Source of the DNA: Streptomyces sp. 840.1
GTDB taxonomy: Bacteria > Actinomycetota > Actinomycetes > Streptomycetales > Streptomycetaceae
Assembly: GCF_003751445.1 (NCBI RefSeq)
Contig: NZ_RJUU01000001.1
Coordinates: 377,001 to 441,000, forward strand
Length of the DNA: 64,000 nucleotides
Reading direction: 5' to 3'
Positions within the stretch are counted from its first letter, which is position 1; each line of letters opens with the position of its first letter. The translations under genes and the position numbers were made by a program. This document shows, one piece after another, positions 51,595-59,488 of this stretch. The notes under the pieces are model-generated. The model did no database searches, was not told where the DNA came from, and saw nothing but the letters and a program-made list of their open reading frames with translations.

Positions 51595-54078
51595 TCAGAG
51601 CACCGACGGGCTCCCCGACGGCTCCCCCGACTCCTCCGCACTCGCGCTCATCGCCCCCGAGGGCCCGCTCGCCGACGAGTCGGACTCACTCGGCTCGTCC
51701 GTCGCGGTGTCCGTGGGCGACGGCGACTCGCTCGCCGGCGGCGGCGTGGTCGGCGTCTCGCTCGCCGACGGCGACTCCGACTCGGACTCCGACGGCTCGG
51801 TCGGCTCGGACGACGTGTCCGTCGGGCTCGGCCTGTCGCTCGACGGCTTCCCCGGGGACGACGGGGTGGTGTCCGGCGGGGCACTCGACCCCGGGGACGA
51901 ACCCCCGCCCCCGGCCGGCGCGGACCCGGTGCCCGTCGGCCCGGGTGTCGACGAGGTGGAGCCGGTCGCCGGGACGGACGGAGCCGTCCGGTCCGTCGGC
52001 TCCTCGGCCGGGACCTCGTTCTCGCTGTCGTCGCCCTCGCTCACCGACTGCTCGGTCGAGACGCCGGGGTCGTCCTGCGGATCGCTGTTCGACGTCAGAC
52101 CGAGCGTCACCACCGTGCCGAGCACCCCGGCCAGCAGCACACCCGCGCCTGCGGCGACCAGGTTGCGACGCGCCCCGCCCAGCACCGCGAAGCGCCCGGC
52201 CGACCCGCTGCCGGGGCTCTTCGGAGCAGTCTGCCGGGGCAGGACGGTGGTCTCGTCCGCGTACGGCGCCCGCATGGTGACCGGTATGACGGACGTCGGG
52301 CCGGATGGCGACGCCTCGAAGCGGCTCGCCGCCGTCTCCTCGTCCGCCGGGCCCTGCCCCACCACCGCGGCGCCGGCCAGGTCGTCGACCAGAGCGAGCG
52401 CCCGGCGACCGGCCACTGCACCCGGCTTGTCGGCGAGCGCCCCACGCATGCTGATGGAGGTCTCCAGCTCGGCCCTGGCCCGGTCCGGATTGCCGGTGCA
52501 GAGGGCGAGTACGCCCAGCTCGTGGTGGAAGTAGGCCTCCTCGGCCACCTCACCGGCGATCCGCGCGGCTTCCTGGCCGATCCGCAGGGCCTTCTCCCAG
52601 GCGCTCCAGTGCAGACCCGCCGCGAAGGCGGGCGAGGCGCTGCGGGCCAGCAGCACGGCGACGCTGGTCTGTCCGGCGCCGTCCCCCGGCACCAGCTGGG
52701 TCATGGCCGCGACGATCGCGTCGGCCTCGGCGACCGCGCGTGCGGGGGTGACCGAGGGGTGACCGGCCCACCAGGCGTAGTGCTGGGCGGCCGTACGGGC
52801 CAGGCCCGTGGCCTCGTCCCCGTATCCGGCGGCCGCCAGCTGGGCGAGCACCCCGGCGGCCAGCCGGTAGCGGGAACCGGCCGGGGAGAGCAGTCCGCAG
52901 CCGGCCAGCTCTCCGAGCGCGGCATCGGCGTGGGTGTCCCCCACGAGGGCCGGCAGATGCGCCTGGTGCGGCACCTCGCCGCCCAGCGCGACCGCGAAGC
53001 GCAGGGTGTCGCGCGCGGCGCCGCTCAGCCGTGAGGCGAGCAGCGCGGCGGGGGCGGCGCCCTCCCCGAGGCTGGGCAGCGGCACATCGAGGGGCTCGGC
53101 GGGCAGCGGTGCCTCGGCGGGCCGGCTGTCGAGGTAGCCGTACTCGTCGTAGGCGGTGGGGTCGGCGCGCAGCAGGTCGCGCTGGCGCAGCAGGGCGCCC
53201 GCCTGGACGAAGCGCAGCGGGAGTCCCTCGGACTCGAACCAGAGGTCGCCCGCCCAGTTGGCCTCCTCCTCGGTGAGCGGCCGTTCGACCACCCGTTCCA
53301 TCAGGACGACCGAGGCGTCGCGGTCGAGCCCGGTGAGGAAGACCTCTTCGAGGTGGGAGTCGGCGTCCGGCGCGGCGACGTCGGGCGTCGCGGCGAGCAG
53401 GAAGGCGCATTCGGGCGTCGCGTCGAACAGTTCGTCCAGCGCGGCGCCGCCGAACTCCAGGTCGTCCAGGACGACGACGGCGCCGGTGGTGCGGAGCTTC
53501 TCCAGCAGGAGCGTGCGGTCCGGGCGGTGCAGCGGTGCGTCGTGGACGGCGTCGAAGAGGCCGTGCAGCAGGTCGGTGACGGTCCGCTTGTGGCCGTTGA
53601 GCCGGACGACTCCGTCCGGTGCGAGTTGCGCGCAGTCCGCGGCGACCGCGTCCAGGAGCGCGGTTCGGCCGGATCCGGCCGGTCCGGTGAGCCGTACCGA
53701 GCGTCCGCGGGCCAGCAGGCGTACCAGCCGCTCGCGTTCGCCGTCGCGCTCCAGGAGGGGCAGCTGCGGGACGGGGGGTCCGGGCGGCACGGGGGGCGCG
53801 GCGGCGCGTTCGCGGTCGGTGCGCTCGGCGGAGGTGCGCCGGACCGGCTCGTCGGGGTGCTCGCCCGGCCGGACCGGTTCGACCTCGCTGCCGTCGACCG
53901 GGTTGACCGTGAGCAGAAGGCCGCCCGATATGAGCTGGACGATACGTGCCTGTTGCGGTGTTTGCTGACCGAAATCAGGCGTCAGCGGATCGCGTGAGGG
54001 CCGCCGGCGGCCGGCGTCCTGCGCGGAGCCTTCGCTGTCGTGGCCGTACTCTTCCGGCCCCCGGTGTGTCGGGTCCAT
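51595..54078 (-). CDS. Membrane-anchored P-loop (STAND-like) protein with Ser/Pro stalk
   Basis: 827 residues. Pro/Glu/Arg-rich N-terminus (1-100), then an ATPase region with Walker A GPAGSGRT (132-139) and Walker B-like VVVLDDLEF, a winged-helix-like part and a TPR-like helical part (about 400-580; ELGVLALCTGNPDRARAELE). One membrane helix (about 645-668) is followed by 155 residues of Ser/Pro/Thr/Glu-rich sequence, presumably outside. The layout (cytoplasmic STAND NTPase, helix, wall-spanning stalk) suggests signalling across the envelope. Start ATG at 54078; an upstream alternative adds five residues. Related proteins in Streptomyces are labelled only 'ATP-binding protein'. Confidence 0.8.
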   Translation of the reverse strand: MDPTHRGPEEYGHDSEGSAQDAGRRRPSRDPLTPDFGQQTPQQARIVQLISGGLLLTVNPVDGSEVEPVRPGEHPDEPVRRTSAERTDRERAAAPPVPPGPPVPQLPLLERDGERERLVRLLARGRSVRLTGPAGSGRTALLDAVAADCAQLAPDGVVRLNGHKRTVTDLLHGLFDAVHDAPLHRPDRTLLLEKLRTTGAVVVLDDLEFGGAALDELFDATPECAFLLAATPDVAAPDADSHLEEVFLTGLDRDASVVLMERVVERPLTEEEANWAGDLWFESEGLPLRFVQAGALLRQRDLLRADPTAYDEYGYLDSRPAEAPLPAEPLDVPLPSLGEGAAPAALLASRLSGAARDTLRFAVALGGEVPHQAHLPALVGDTHADAALGELAGCGLLSPAGSRYRLAAGVLAQLAAAGYGDEATGLARTAAQHYAWWAGHPSVTPARAVAEADAIVAAMTQLVPGDGAGQTSVAVLLARSASPAFAAGLHWSAWEKALRIGQEAARIAGEVAEEAYFHHELGVLALCTGNPDRARAELETSISMRGALADKPGAVAGRRALALVDDLAGAAVVGQGPADEETAASRFEASPSGPTSVIPVTMRAPYADETTVLPRQTAPKSPGSGSAGRFAVLGGARRNLVAAGAGVLLAGVLGTVVTLGLTSNSDPQDDPGVSTEQSVSEGDDSENEVPAEEPTDRTAPSVPATGSTSSTPGPTGTGSAPAGGGGSSPGSSAPPDTTPSSPGKPSSDRPSPTDTSSEPTEPSESESESPSASETPTTPPPASESPSPTDTATDEPSESDSSASGPSGAMSASAEESGEPSGSPSVL

Positions 54079-54319
54079 CGCCAAAGCCCCCAAGACGCGT
54101 CGAGCGCGGTTGTCCCTCCCGGCCTCGCACGTCCAGCTGTTGCTTCCGGTCCGGTGTCAGCCAGGTGGGTCCGTCAATCGGCAGACGGCCGAACCCTAAA
54201 CCTTCGCACAGTATCTACGAACATCCGGGGTGCCGTGCCGCCCGACAGATCACGGTCTCGTGAGGATTGTGCGGGATCGGCCCGGGGGTGTGGCCGGGCG
54301 TCCGCCGCCGCCGGGTTCC

Positions 54320-54643
54320 TCAGACGCGCGGCAGGGACTCCGCCGCGATTCCGCCCTCGATGGCCAGGATGCGGTGCAGTCTGGTGGCGACCAGAAGTCG
54401 TTGCATCTGCGGCGGCACCCCGCGGAGCACCAGCCGCCGGCCGGCCCGTCCGGCCCGTCTGTGCGCGCCCATGATGACACCGAGTCCGGTGGCATCCCAT
54501 GAATCCAGCTCGGTCAGGTCCAGCACCAGATCGCCGACTCCGTCGTCGAGCGCCGAGTGCAGGACCGTACGGGCGTCCGCCGCGCTTCGGACGTCGAGGC
54601 GGCCCCCGACGACCAGCTCGGCGTGGTCGCCCCTGATGTGCAT
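54320..54643 (-). CDS. STAS-domain protein (anti-sigma-factor antagonist-like)
   Basis: 107 residues, a single STAS domain: VVGGRLDVRSAADART, LVLDLTELDSWDATGLGVIMG. The phospho-acceptor position of SpoIIAA-type antagonists (DSSG) reads DATG, so Thr would be the switch residue. It is expected to bind an anti-sigma kinase, none of which is nearby. ATG at 54643 with GGGGAG upstream. The gene precedes the P-loop stalk protein in the same direction, 241 bases apart (54079-54319, no clear feature). Confidence 0.88.
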   Translation of the reverse strand: MHIRGDHAELVVGGRLDVRSAADARTVLHSALDDGVGDLVLDLTELDSWDATGLGVIMGAHRRAGRAGRRLVLRGVPPQMQRLLVATRLHRILAIEGGIAAESLPRV

Positions 54644-54749
54644 ATGCGCTCCCCTTGGATGCCCCGTAGCAAGGTCCGTCTGTCTGAAACTGTCTCTGCC
54701 CCAACTGACTGCGGCAGCGACAGGGAAGTTGCCGTCTGTAAGCGAACCG

Positions 54750-54776
54750 ATACCGAATTCACTCCGTGGAGTGAAC
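54750..54776 (-). promoter_or_regulatory. Dyad and possible SigB-type promoter of the STAS gene
   Basis: TTCACTCC-GT-GGAGTGAA (54758-54775) is a near-perfect dyad. On the minus strand GTTCAC and CGGTAT are 15 bases apart, loosely like a stress sigma promoter (GTTT ... GGGTAT). It lies 110-130 bases upstream of the STAS start. Confidence 0.35.
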
Positions 54777-54850
54777 CGGGTCCGCCGTGGATCCGAGGTG
54801 GATCCGATGCGTGGCTTGTACGGATCCGATGATCGCGGGGGGCGACCCCC

Positions 54851-54896
54851 TGGTCCTGCGGGCCTGATTGACGGCAAATCAGACACCGGAGGACCA
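54851..54896 (-). terminator. Two-part hairpin after the 3-hydroxyacyl-CoA dehydrogenase
   Basis: Outer TGGTCC/GGACCA (54851-54856 with 54891-54896) and inner CTGATT/AATCAG (54864-54869 with 54877-54882), eight bases past the stop. Confidence 0.5.
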
Positions 54897-54903
54897 GAAA
54901 CGA

Positions 54904-55752
54904 TCAGTAGGTGTAAAAACCCTGCCCGCTCTTGCGGCCGATGTCACCTGCATCGACCATCCGGCGCATCAGCTCCGGAGCGGCGAACTTCTCGTCCTGG
55001 GACTCGGTGTAGATGTTGCCGGTGGCGTGCAGCAGGATGTCGACGCCGGTCAGGTCCGCGGTGGCGAGCGGGCCCATGGCGTGGCCGAAACCGAGCTTGC
55101 AGGCGATGTCGATGTCCTCGGCCGAGGCGACGCCCGACTCGTACAGCTTGGCGGCCTCGACGACCAGCGCCGAGATCAGCCGGGTGGTGACGAAGCCGGC
55201 CACGTCGCGGTTGACCACGATGCAGGTCTTGCCGACCGACTCGGCGAACTCGCGTGCGGTGGCCAGGGTTTCGTCGCTCGTCTTGTAGCCGCGTACGAGC
55301 TCGCAGAGCTGCATCATCGGGACCGGCGAGAAGAAGTGCACACCGACGACGCGCTCCGGGCGCTCCGTCACGGCCGCGATCTTGGTGATCGGGATGGCGG
55401 AGGTGTTGGAGGCGAGCACGGTGTCGTCCCGGACGATCTTGTCGAGGGCCCGGAAGATCTCGTGCTTCACCTCCAGCTTCTCGAAGACCGCCTCGACGAC
55501 GACGTCCGCGTCGGCGACCGCGTCGAGATCGGTGGTCGTGGTGATGCGGGCGAGCGCGGCCTCGGCGTCGGCGGCCGCGAGCTTGCCCTTGGAGACGAAC
55601 TTGTCGTAGGAAGCGCTGATGCCGTCACGGCCCCGGTTCAGTGCCGCGTCGGTGACATCGCGCAGCACGACGTCCCAGCCCGCCTGGGCGGAGACCTGCG
55701 CGATGCCGGACCCCATGAGTCCGGCTCCGACGACGGCGAGCTTCCTGGCCAC
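54904..55752 (-). CDS. 3-hydroxybutyryl-CoA dehydrogenase
   Basis: 282 residues from a GTG at 55752 (VARKLAVVGAGLMGSGIAQ) with AGGGGTG upstream; an ATG at 55788 would add 12 residues. NAD-binding GAGLMGSGIA, catalytic segment VVGVHFFSPVPMMQLCELV with His, SNTSA, and the substrate-side NRDVAGFV and GFGHAMGP are intact. It oxidises or reduces 3-hydroxybutyryl-CoA/acetoacetyl-CoA, working with the thiolase at 36911 and leading towards butyryl-CoA, the product side of isobutyryl-CoA mutase. Confidence 0.94.
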   Translation of the reverse strand: MARKLAVVGAGLMGSGIAQVSAQAGWDVVLRDVTDAALNRGRDGISASYDKFVSKGKLAAADAEAALARITTTTDLDAVADADVVVEAVFEKLEVKHEIFRALDKIVRDDTVLASNTSAIPITKIAAVTERPERVVGVHFFSPVPMMQLCELVRGYKTSDETLATAREFAESVGKTCIVVNRDVAGFVTTRLISALVVEAAKLYESGVASAEDIDIACKLGFGHAMGPLATADLTGVDILLHATGNIYTESQDEKFAAPELMRRMVDAGDIGRKSGQGFYTY

Positions 55753-55881
55753 GTTGACACCCCTGCTTCCATACGGTTCCTGTTCCATGCTCTCCGGCGG
55801 AGGTTAGTCCCCGTGAGGGGCGCTGGGGCGGCGAAGAGATGCGCGTCACGTCTCAAATGACGGACATCACACCGGGATGCG

Positions 55882-56523
55882 TCATTCGGCGGTGCGCCGG
55901 GCGTAGTTGAGCACCTTTTCGCCCAGCAGGTCCTCGATGTCGTCGAGCAGGACGAGGGCGTCCCTGGACACCTCGGCGGCCGGGCGGCCCGCCACCATCT
56001 CGCGTCCGATGTACGCCATGAGCGTGCTGTGCACCCAGGAGAGCTGACCGGCCACCAGGACCGGGGTCCGGTCCCCGGGCTCCGCGCCGCACTCCTCCAG
56101 GAGCGTCGTCTCCAGATGCAGCAGGGCCTCCTGCTGCACGTGCCAGAGGCGGGCCTTGAGGCTGTCGGCGCCCTCGATGACCCGCATGAAGCGTTCGTAC
56201 CCCTCCATCAGGCCGACGGTGGGCGAGACGCTCTCCACCTGGATGCGCAGTTCGCGCAGGACGGCGTCGGCGGCGGACTCGCCCCGGTCCCGGCCTCGGA
56301 CGTACCGCGAGAGGCGGTCGACGATGCCCCGGCTGCGGTCCAGGAAGAGGTCCTCCTTGGCCGGGAAGTAGTTGTAGACCGTGTTCACCGAGACGTCGGC
56401 GGCGCGGGCGACCTCCGCGATGGTGACCTCGTCGAAGCCCCGGTCGAGGAAGAGACCGGTGGCCACGTCCGAGAGGTGCTGTCTGGTCCGGCGCTTCTTG
56501 CGCTCCCTGAGTCCCTCAGCCAT
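55882..56523 (-). CDS. TetR-family regulator of the adjacent ABC exporter
   Basis: 213 residues. TetR HTH at about 10-60 (TIAEVARAADVSVNTVYNYFPAKEDLF), then an all-helical ligand domain. Its ATG is 83 bases from that of the divergent ABC ATPase, across an AT-rich gap, the classic layout for local repression of a DrrAB-type pump. The effector is probably the pump substrate. The 129-base gap downstream contains no clear terminator. Confidence 0.92.
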   Translation of the reverse strand: MAEGLRERKKRRTRQHLSDVATGLFLDRGFDEVTIAEVARAADVSVNTVYNYFPAKEDLFLDRSRGIVDRLSRYVRGRDRGESAADAVLRELRIQVESVSPTVGLMEGYERFMRVIEGADSLKARLWHVQQEALLHLETTLLEECGAEPGDRTPVLVAGQLSWVHSTLMAYIGREMVAGRPAAEVSRDALVLLDDIEDLLGEKVLNYARRTAE

Positions 56524-56606
56524 GCCCCCACCCTATGACCTCTCTGGGGTTCATGAATTTTTGGTGTCATTGCAATTTTTCATTTGACTCTGTTTTTGTA
56601 GTCGCT
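56524..56606. promoter_or_regulatory. AT-rich divergent control region
   Basis: Markedly AT-rich for this genome. It has two related units, GAATTTTTGGTGTCATT and CAATTTTTCATTTGACT, about 19-20 bases apart, and TTGACT/TTTTTG runs. Likely holds both promoters and the TetR operator; the ABC start has no ribosome-binding site. Confidence 0.5.
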
Positions 56607-57386
56607 ATGCCAATCATCAGTACGGCCGGGCTCGCCCGGACCTTCGACACCAAGGCCGGTCCGGTGCGGGCCGTGCGCTCCGTCGACCTGACGGTCGCGG
56701 CCGGCGAGATCGTCGGCCTGCTCGGCCCCAACGGAGCGGGCAAGACAACGACCCTGCGCATGCTCACCACGCTGCTCGCCCCGACCGGCGGCGCCGCCAC
56801 CGTCGCCGGCCACGACCTGGTCGCGGACCCGGCGGGCGTACGGGAGAACTGCGGGTACGTCGCCCAGTCCGGCGGCGTCGACCCGCACATCACGGTGCGG
56901 GAGGAGCTGGTCACCCAGGGCCGGATGTACCGGCTCGGCAAGGCCGGGGCGACCGCCCGCGCCGATGAGCTGGCCGGGGAGCTGGGCCTGGCGGAGCTGC
57001 TCGACCGCAGGACGGCCTCGCTCTCCGGGGGCCAGCGCCGACGGCTCGACATCGCGATGGGGCTCACCCACCGCCCGCCGCTGCTCTTCCTCGACGAGCC
57101 GACGACCGGCCTCGACCCGGGCAGCCGCACCGACCTGTGGAACCTGGTGCGGCGGCTGCGCGACGAGCACGGCACCACCGTCGTGCTCACCACCCACTAC
57201 CTCGACGAGGCGGACGCCCTCGCCGACCGGCTGGTCGTGATCGACGGCGGCCTGGTGGCGGCCCAGGGCACGCCGGCCGAACTGAAGACCCGGTACGCGG
57301 ACTCCCCCGACGCCTCGCTCCAGGAGGCCTTCCTCGCGATCACCGGCCGCGCCCCGGCCGCCGACACCGCACCCGTCGCCGTTTGA
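56607..57386 (+). CDS. DrrA-type ABC exporter ATP-binding protein
   Basis: 259 residues, starting MPIISTAGLARTFDTKAG. Walker A GPNGAGKTT, LSGGQRRRLDIA signature, Walker B LLFLDEP, TTHYLDEAD H-loop, and the C-terminal AELKTRY segment common to daunorubicin-resistance type ATPases. Pumps out a hydrophobic compound with the permease encoded 54 bases downstream. Under likely control of the divergent TetR protein. No biosynthetic genes are nearby, so a stand-alone drug/metabolite exporter. Confidence 0.93.
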   Translation: MPIISTAGLARTFDTKAGPVRAVRSVDLTVAAGEIVGLLGPNGAGKTTTLRMLTTLLAPTGGAATVAGHDLVADPAGVRENCGYVAQSGGVDPHITVREELVTQGRMYRLGKAGATARADELAGELGLAELLDRRTASLSGGQRRRLDIAMGLTHRPPLLFLDEPTTGLDPGSRTDLWNLVRRLRDEHGTTVVLTTHYLDEADALADRLVVIDGGLVAAQGTPAELKTRYADSPDASLQEAFLAITGRAPAADTAPVAV

Positions 57387-57440
57387 GAACCGACAGTCCA
57401 GGAACCGAAGTCCAGGACCGAAATCGAGGAACCGAACCCG
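57387..57440 (+). repeat. Short direct repeats in the DrrA-DrrB spacer
   Basis: AGGAACCGA-like units recur about every 14 bases (four copies, one slightly changed). Each has a partial ribosome-binding sequence; the last is placed for the permease ATG. Confidence 0.5.
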
Positions 57441-58190
57441 ATGCTTCTCCACGACACCGCGCTCGTCTTCGGGCGGTACGCCCGCCAGACCCTTCGCTCG
57501 AAGTTCCAGATCCTCTTCGGCATCCTCATGCCACTGCTCTACCTGCTCTTCTTCGGCCCGCTGCTGACCGGGCTGCCGCTCGGCCGGTCCGGTGACTCCT
57601 GGCAGATCCTGGTCCCCGGCCTGCTGCTCCAGCTCGGCCTGTTCGGCGCCTCGTTCGCCGGCTTCGCCATCATCATCGACAAGTCGACCGGAGTCGTGGA
57701 ACGGATGCGCGTCACCCCGGTCAGCCGGATGGCGCTGCTGCTGGGCCGGGTCCTGCGGGACGCCCTGCTGTTCATGTTCCAGGCGGTGCTGCTGGTGCTC
57801 GCCGCCGTGGCGATGGGGCTGCGCGCACCGCTGCCCGGCGTACTGATCGGCTTCGCGTTCGTCGGCCTGCTGACGGTCTCGCTGGCCTCGCTCTCGTACG
57901 CCCTGGCGATGAAGGTGGCCACGCCGCAGGAGTTCGGCCCGGTGATCAACTCGCTCACCATGCCGGCCATGCTGCTCTCCGGCCTGATGCTGCCGATGAC
58001 GCTGGGGCCGGCGTGGCTGGACGTGCTCTCCCACCTCACGCCGTTCCGCTATCTCGTGGACGCGGTACGGGACGCGTACACCGGCTCGTACGCCACCGCG
58101 CACATGCTCTACGGGGTACTGGTCGCCCTCGGCTTCGCCGCCATCGCCGTGACAACGGGCACACGTGTGTTCCGCAGGACCGGTGCGTAA
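57441..58190 (+). CDS. DrrB-type ABC-2 permease
   Basis: 249 residues, six membrane helices, starting MLLHDTALVFGRYARQTLRSKFQ. The loop EQ-type coupling segment reads STGVVERMRVTPVSRMALLLGRVLRD, and the LMLPMTLGPAWLDVLSHLTPFRYLVDAVR segment is the ABC-2 signature. Partner of the ATPase upstream. GAGGAACCG lies before the start codon. Confidence 0.93.
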   Translation: MLLHDTALVFGRYARQTLRSKFQILFGILMPLLYLLFFGPLLTGLPLGRSGDSWQILVPGLLLQLGLFGASFAGFAIIIDKSTGVVERMRVTPVSRMALLLGRVLRDALLFMFQAVLLVLAAVAMGLRAPLPGVLIGFAFVGLLTVSLASLSYALAMKVATPQEFGPVINSLTMPAMLLSGLMLPMTLGPAWLDVLSHLTPFRYLVDAVRDAYTGSYATAHMLYGVLVALGFAAIAVTTGTRVFRRTGA

Positions 58191-58191
58191 C

Positions 58192-58197
58192 TACGCT
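58192..58197 (+). promoter_or_regulatory. -10 box of the adenosyltransferase gene, leaderless type
   Basis: TACGCT, six bases, ATG at 58204; begins directly after the permease stop. No ribosome-binding site. Confidence 0.5.
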
Positions 58198-58203
58198 GAC
58201 CGC

Positions 58204-58776
58204 ATGGTCAACCTGACACGCATCTACACCCGCACCGGCGACCGGGGCACCACCGCCCTCGGAGACATGAGCCGGACCGCCAAGACCGATCTGCGGATCT
58301 CCGCGTACGCCGACGCCAACGAGGCCAACGCGGTCATCGGCACGGCGATCGCACTCGGGCAGCTGACCGACGACATCGTGAAGGTCCTCGTCCGCGTGCA
58401 GAACGACCTGTTCGACGTGGGCGCCGACCTCTCGACACCGGTCGTCGAGGAACCGGAGTACCCGCCGCTGCGGGTGGAGCAGTTCTACATCGACAAGCTG
58501 GAGGCGGACTGCGACCACTTCCTGGAGCAGGTGGAGAAGCTCCGCAGCTTCATCCTGCCGGGCGGCACCCCGGGAGCGGCCCTGCTCCACCAGGCCTGCA
58601 CGGTGGTCCGGCGCGCGGAACGGTCCACCTGGGCGGCGTTCGAGGTGCACGGCGAGGCGATGAACGCCCTGACGGCGACGTATCTCAACCGGCTCTCCGA
58701 CCTGCTGTTCATCCTCGCCCGGGTGGCGAACAAGGAGGTCGGGGACGTGCTGTGGGTGCCGGGCGGCGAGCGGTAG
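58204..58776 (+). CDS. ATP:cob(I)alamin adenosyltransferase, PduO type
   Basis: 190 residues. The PduO-type signature TRTGDRGTTALGD at the N-terminus and the later FILPGGTPGAALLHQACTVVRRAER segment (ATP and cobalamin site) are intact, as is NRLSDLLFILAR. It makes adenosylcobalamin, the cofactor that isobutyryl-CoA and methylmalonyl-CoA mutases need and that MeaB delivers. It follows the DrrAB pair closely but appears to have its own leaderless-type promoter. Convergent with a membrane-protein gene. Confidence 0.94.
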   Translation: MVNLTRIYTRTGDRGTTALGDMSRTAKTDLRISAYADANEANAVIGTAIALGQLTDDIVKVLVRVQNDLFDVGADLSTPVVEEPEYPPLRVEQFYIDKLEADCDHFLEQVEKLRSFILPGGTPGAALLHQACTVVRRAERSTWAAFEVHGEAMNALTATYLNRLSDLLFILARVANKEVGDVLWVPGGER

Positions 58777-58829
58777 GCCCAAGCCCCTCCGGTATCCCCG
58801 GAGCCCGTCCGGCCGCGCGGTAGAGCGCC

Positions 58830-59399
58830 TCAGCCGGGCGGGCCCTGCACCTTCTCCGGGGCGCGCTCCGGGTCCCGTTTCGGGAACAGCGTGTAGCTCA
58901 GCGCGATCAGCAGGTTGATCCCGATCACGAACAGCATCGTCTGCTGCCAGGACCGCAGCGACACCACGTCCCCGTCGCCTCCCACGTACCAGACCGCCGC
59001 CTGGAGCAGCGCCAGCGCCGTCACCGCGGCCACCGTCCACCGCCCGGCCACCCGCCACTCGTGCACCGCCCGCGCCTTCCCGTACTTCGGCGGCTTCACC
59101 GGCGGCGGTCCGCCCGCGAAGCGGTGGGCGACCCGGGCGTCGACCCATCGGATCGTGGAGTGGCCGAGGCCCACCGTGAAGCCGATGTACACGGCGGCGA
59201 GGCCGTGCTTCCAGTCCGGCTCGGCGCCGTTCTTCAGGTCGACGGCGGTCACCACCAGCAGGATCACCTCCAGCAGCGGTTCGCACAGCAGCACCGCGCC
59301 ACCGAGCCGCGGCTTCCTCGCCACGTAGCGCAGGGCGAGTCCCGCGGCCAGCAGTACCCAGAAGGCGATCTCGCAGAGGACGATCAGTGTGACGATCAC
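58830..59399 (-). CDS. Uncharacterised five-helix membrane protein
   Basis: 189 residues from a GTG at 59399. Five hydrophobic helices (about 1-27, 34-54, 67-85, 118-140, 149-168) with a basic Pro/Lys-rich cytoplasmic loop (PPPVKPPKYGKAR) between the third and fourth and a charged tail. No family motif that I recognise. Diverges from a NarL-type sensor kinase. Function not predictable. Confidence 0.75.
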   Translation of the reverse strand: MIVTLIVLCEIAFWVLLAAGLALRYVARKPRLGGAVLLCEPLLEVILLVVTAVDLKNGAEPDWKHGLAAVYIGFTVGLGHSTIRWVDARVAHRFAGGPPPVKPPKYGKARAVHEWRVAGRWTVAAVTALALLQAAVWYVGGDGDVVSLRSWQQTMLFVIGINLLIALSYTLFPKRDPERAPEKVQGPPG

Positions 59400-59488
59400 G
59401 GTCCGGCTCCTTGTCTCTTGCCTCCAGCGTCCCCGCCCCGGCGGGCCAGGTCGTCGCCCGGAGTGACGAACCGCCGCTGCATACTTCG

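Noticed and set aside
51221..52534. Plus-strand frame with 23-residue repeats running from nucS into the P-loop gene
   Set aside because: The repeats come from the 69-bp intergenic array, which stays open because 69 is divisible by three. There is no start with a ribosome-binding site and the right half is antisense to a real gene.
56607..58190. Part of an antibiotic biosynthetic cluster, because of the DrrAB-type pump
   Set aside because: The surrounding genes are core metabolic and cofactor genes; no biosynthetic enzymes occur in the window.
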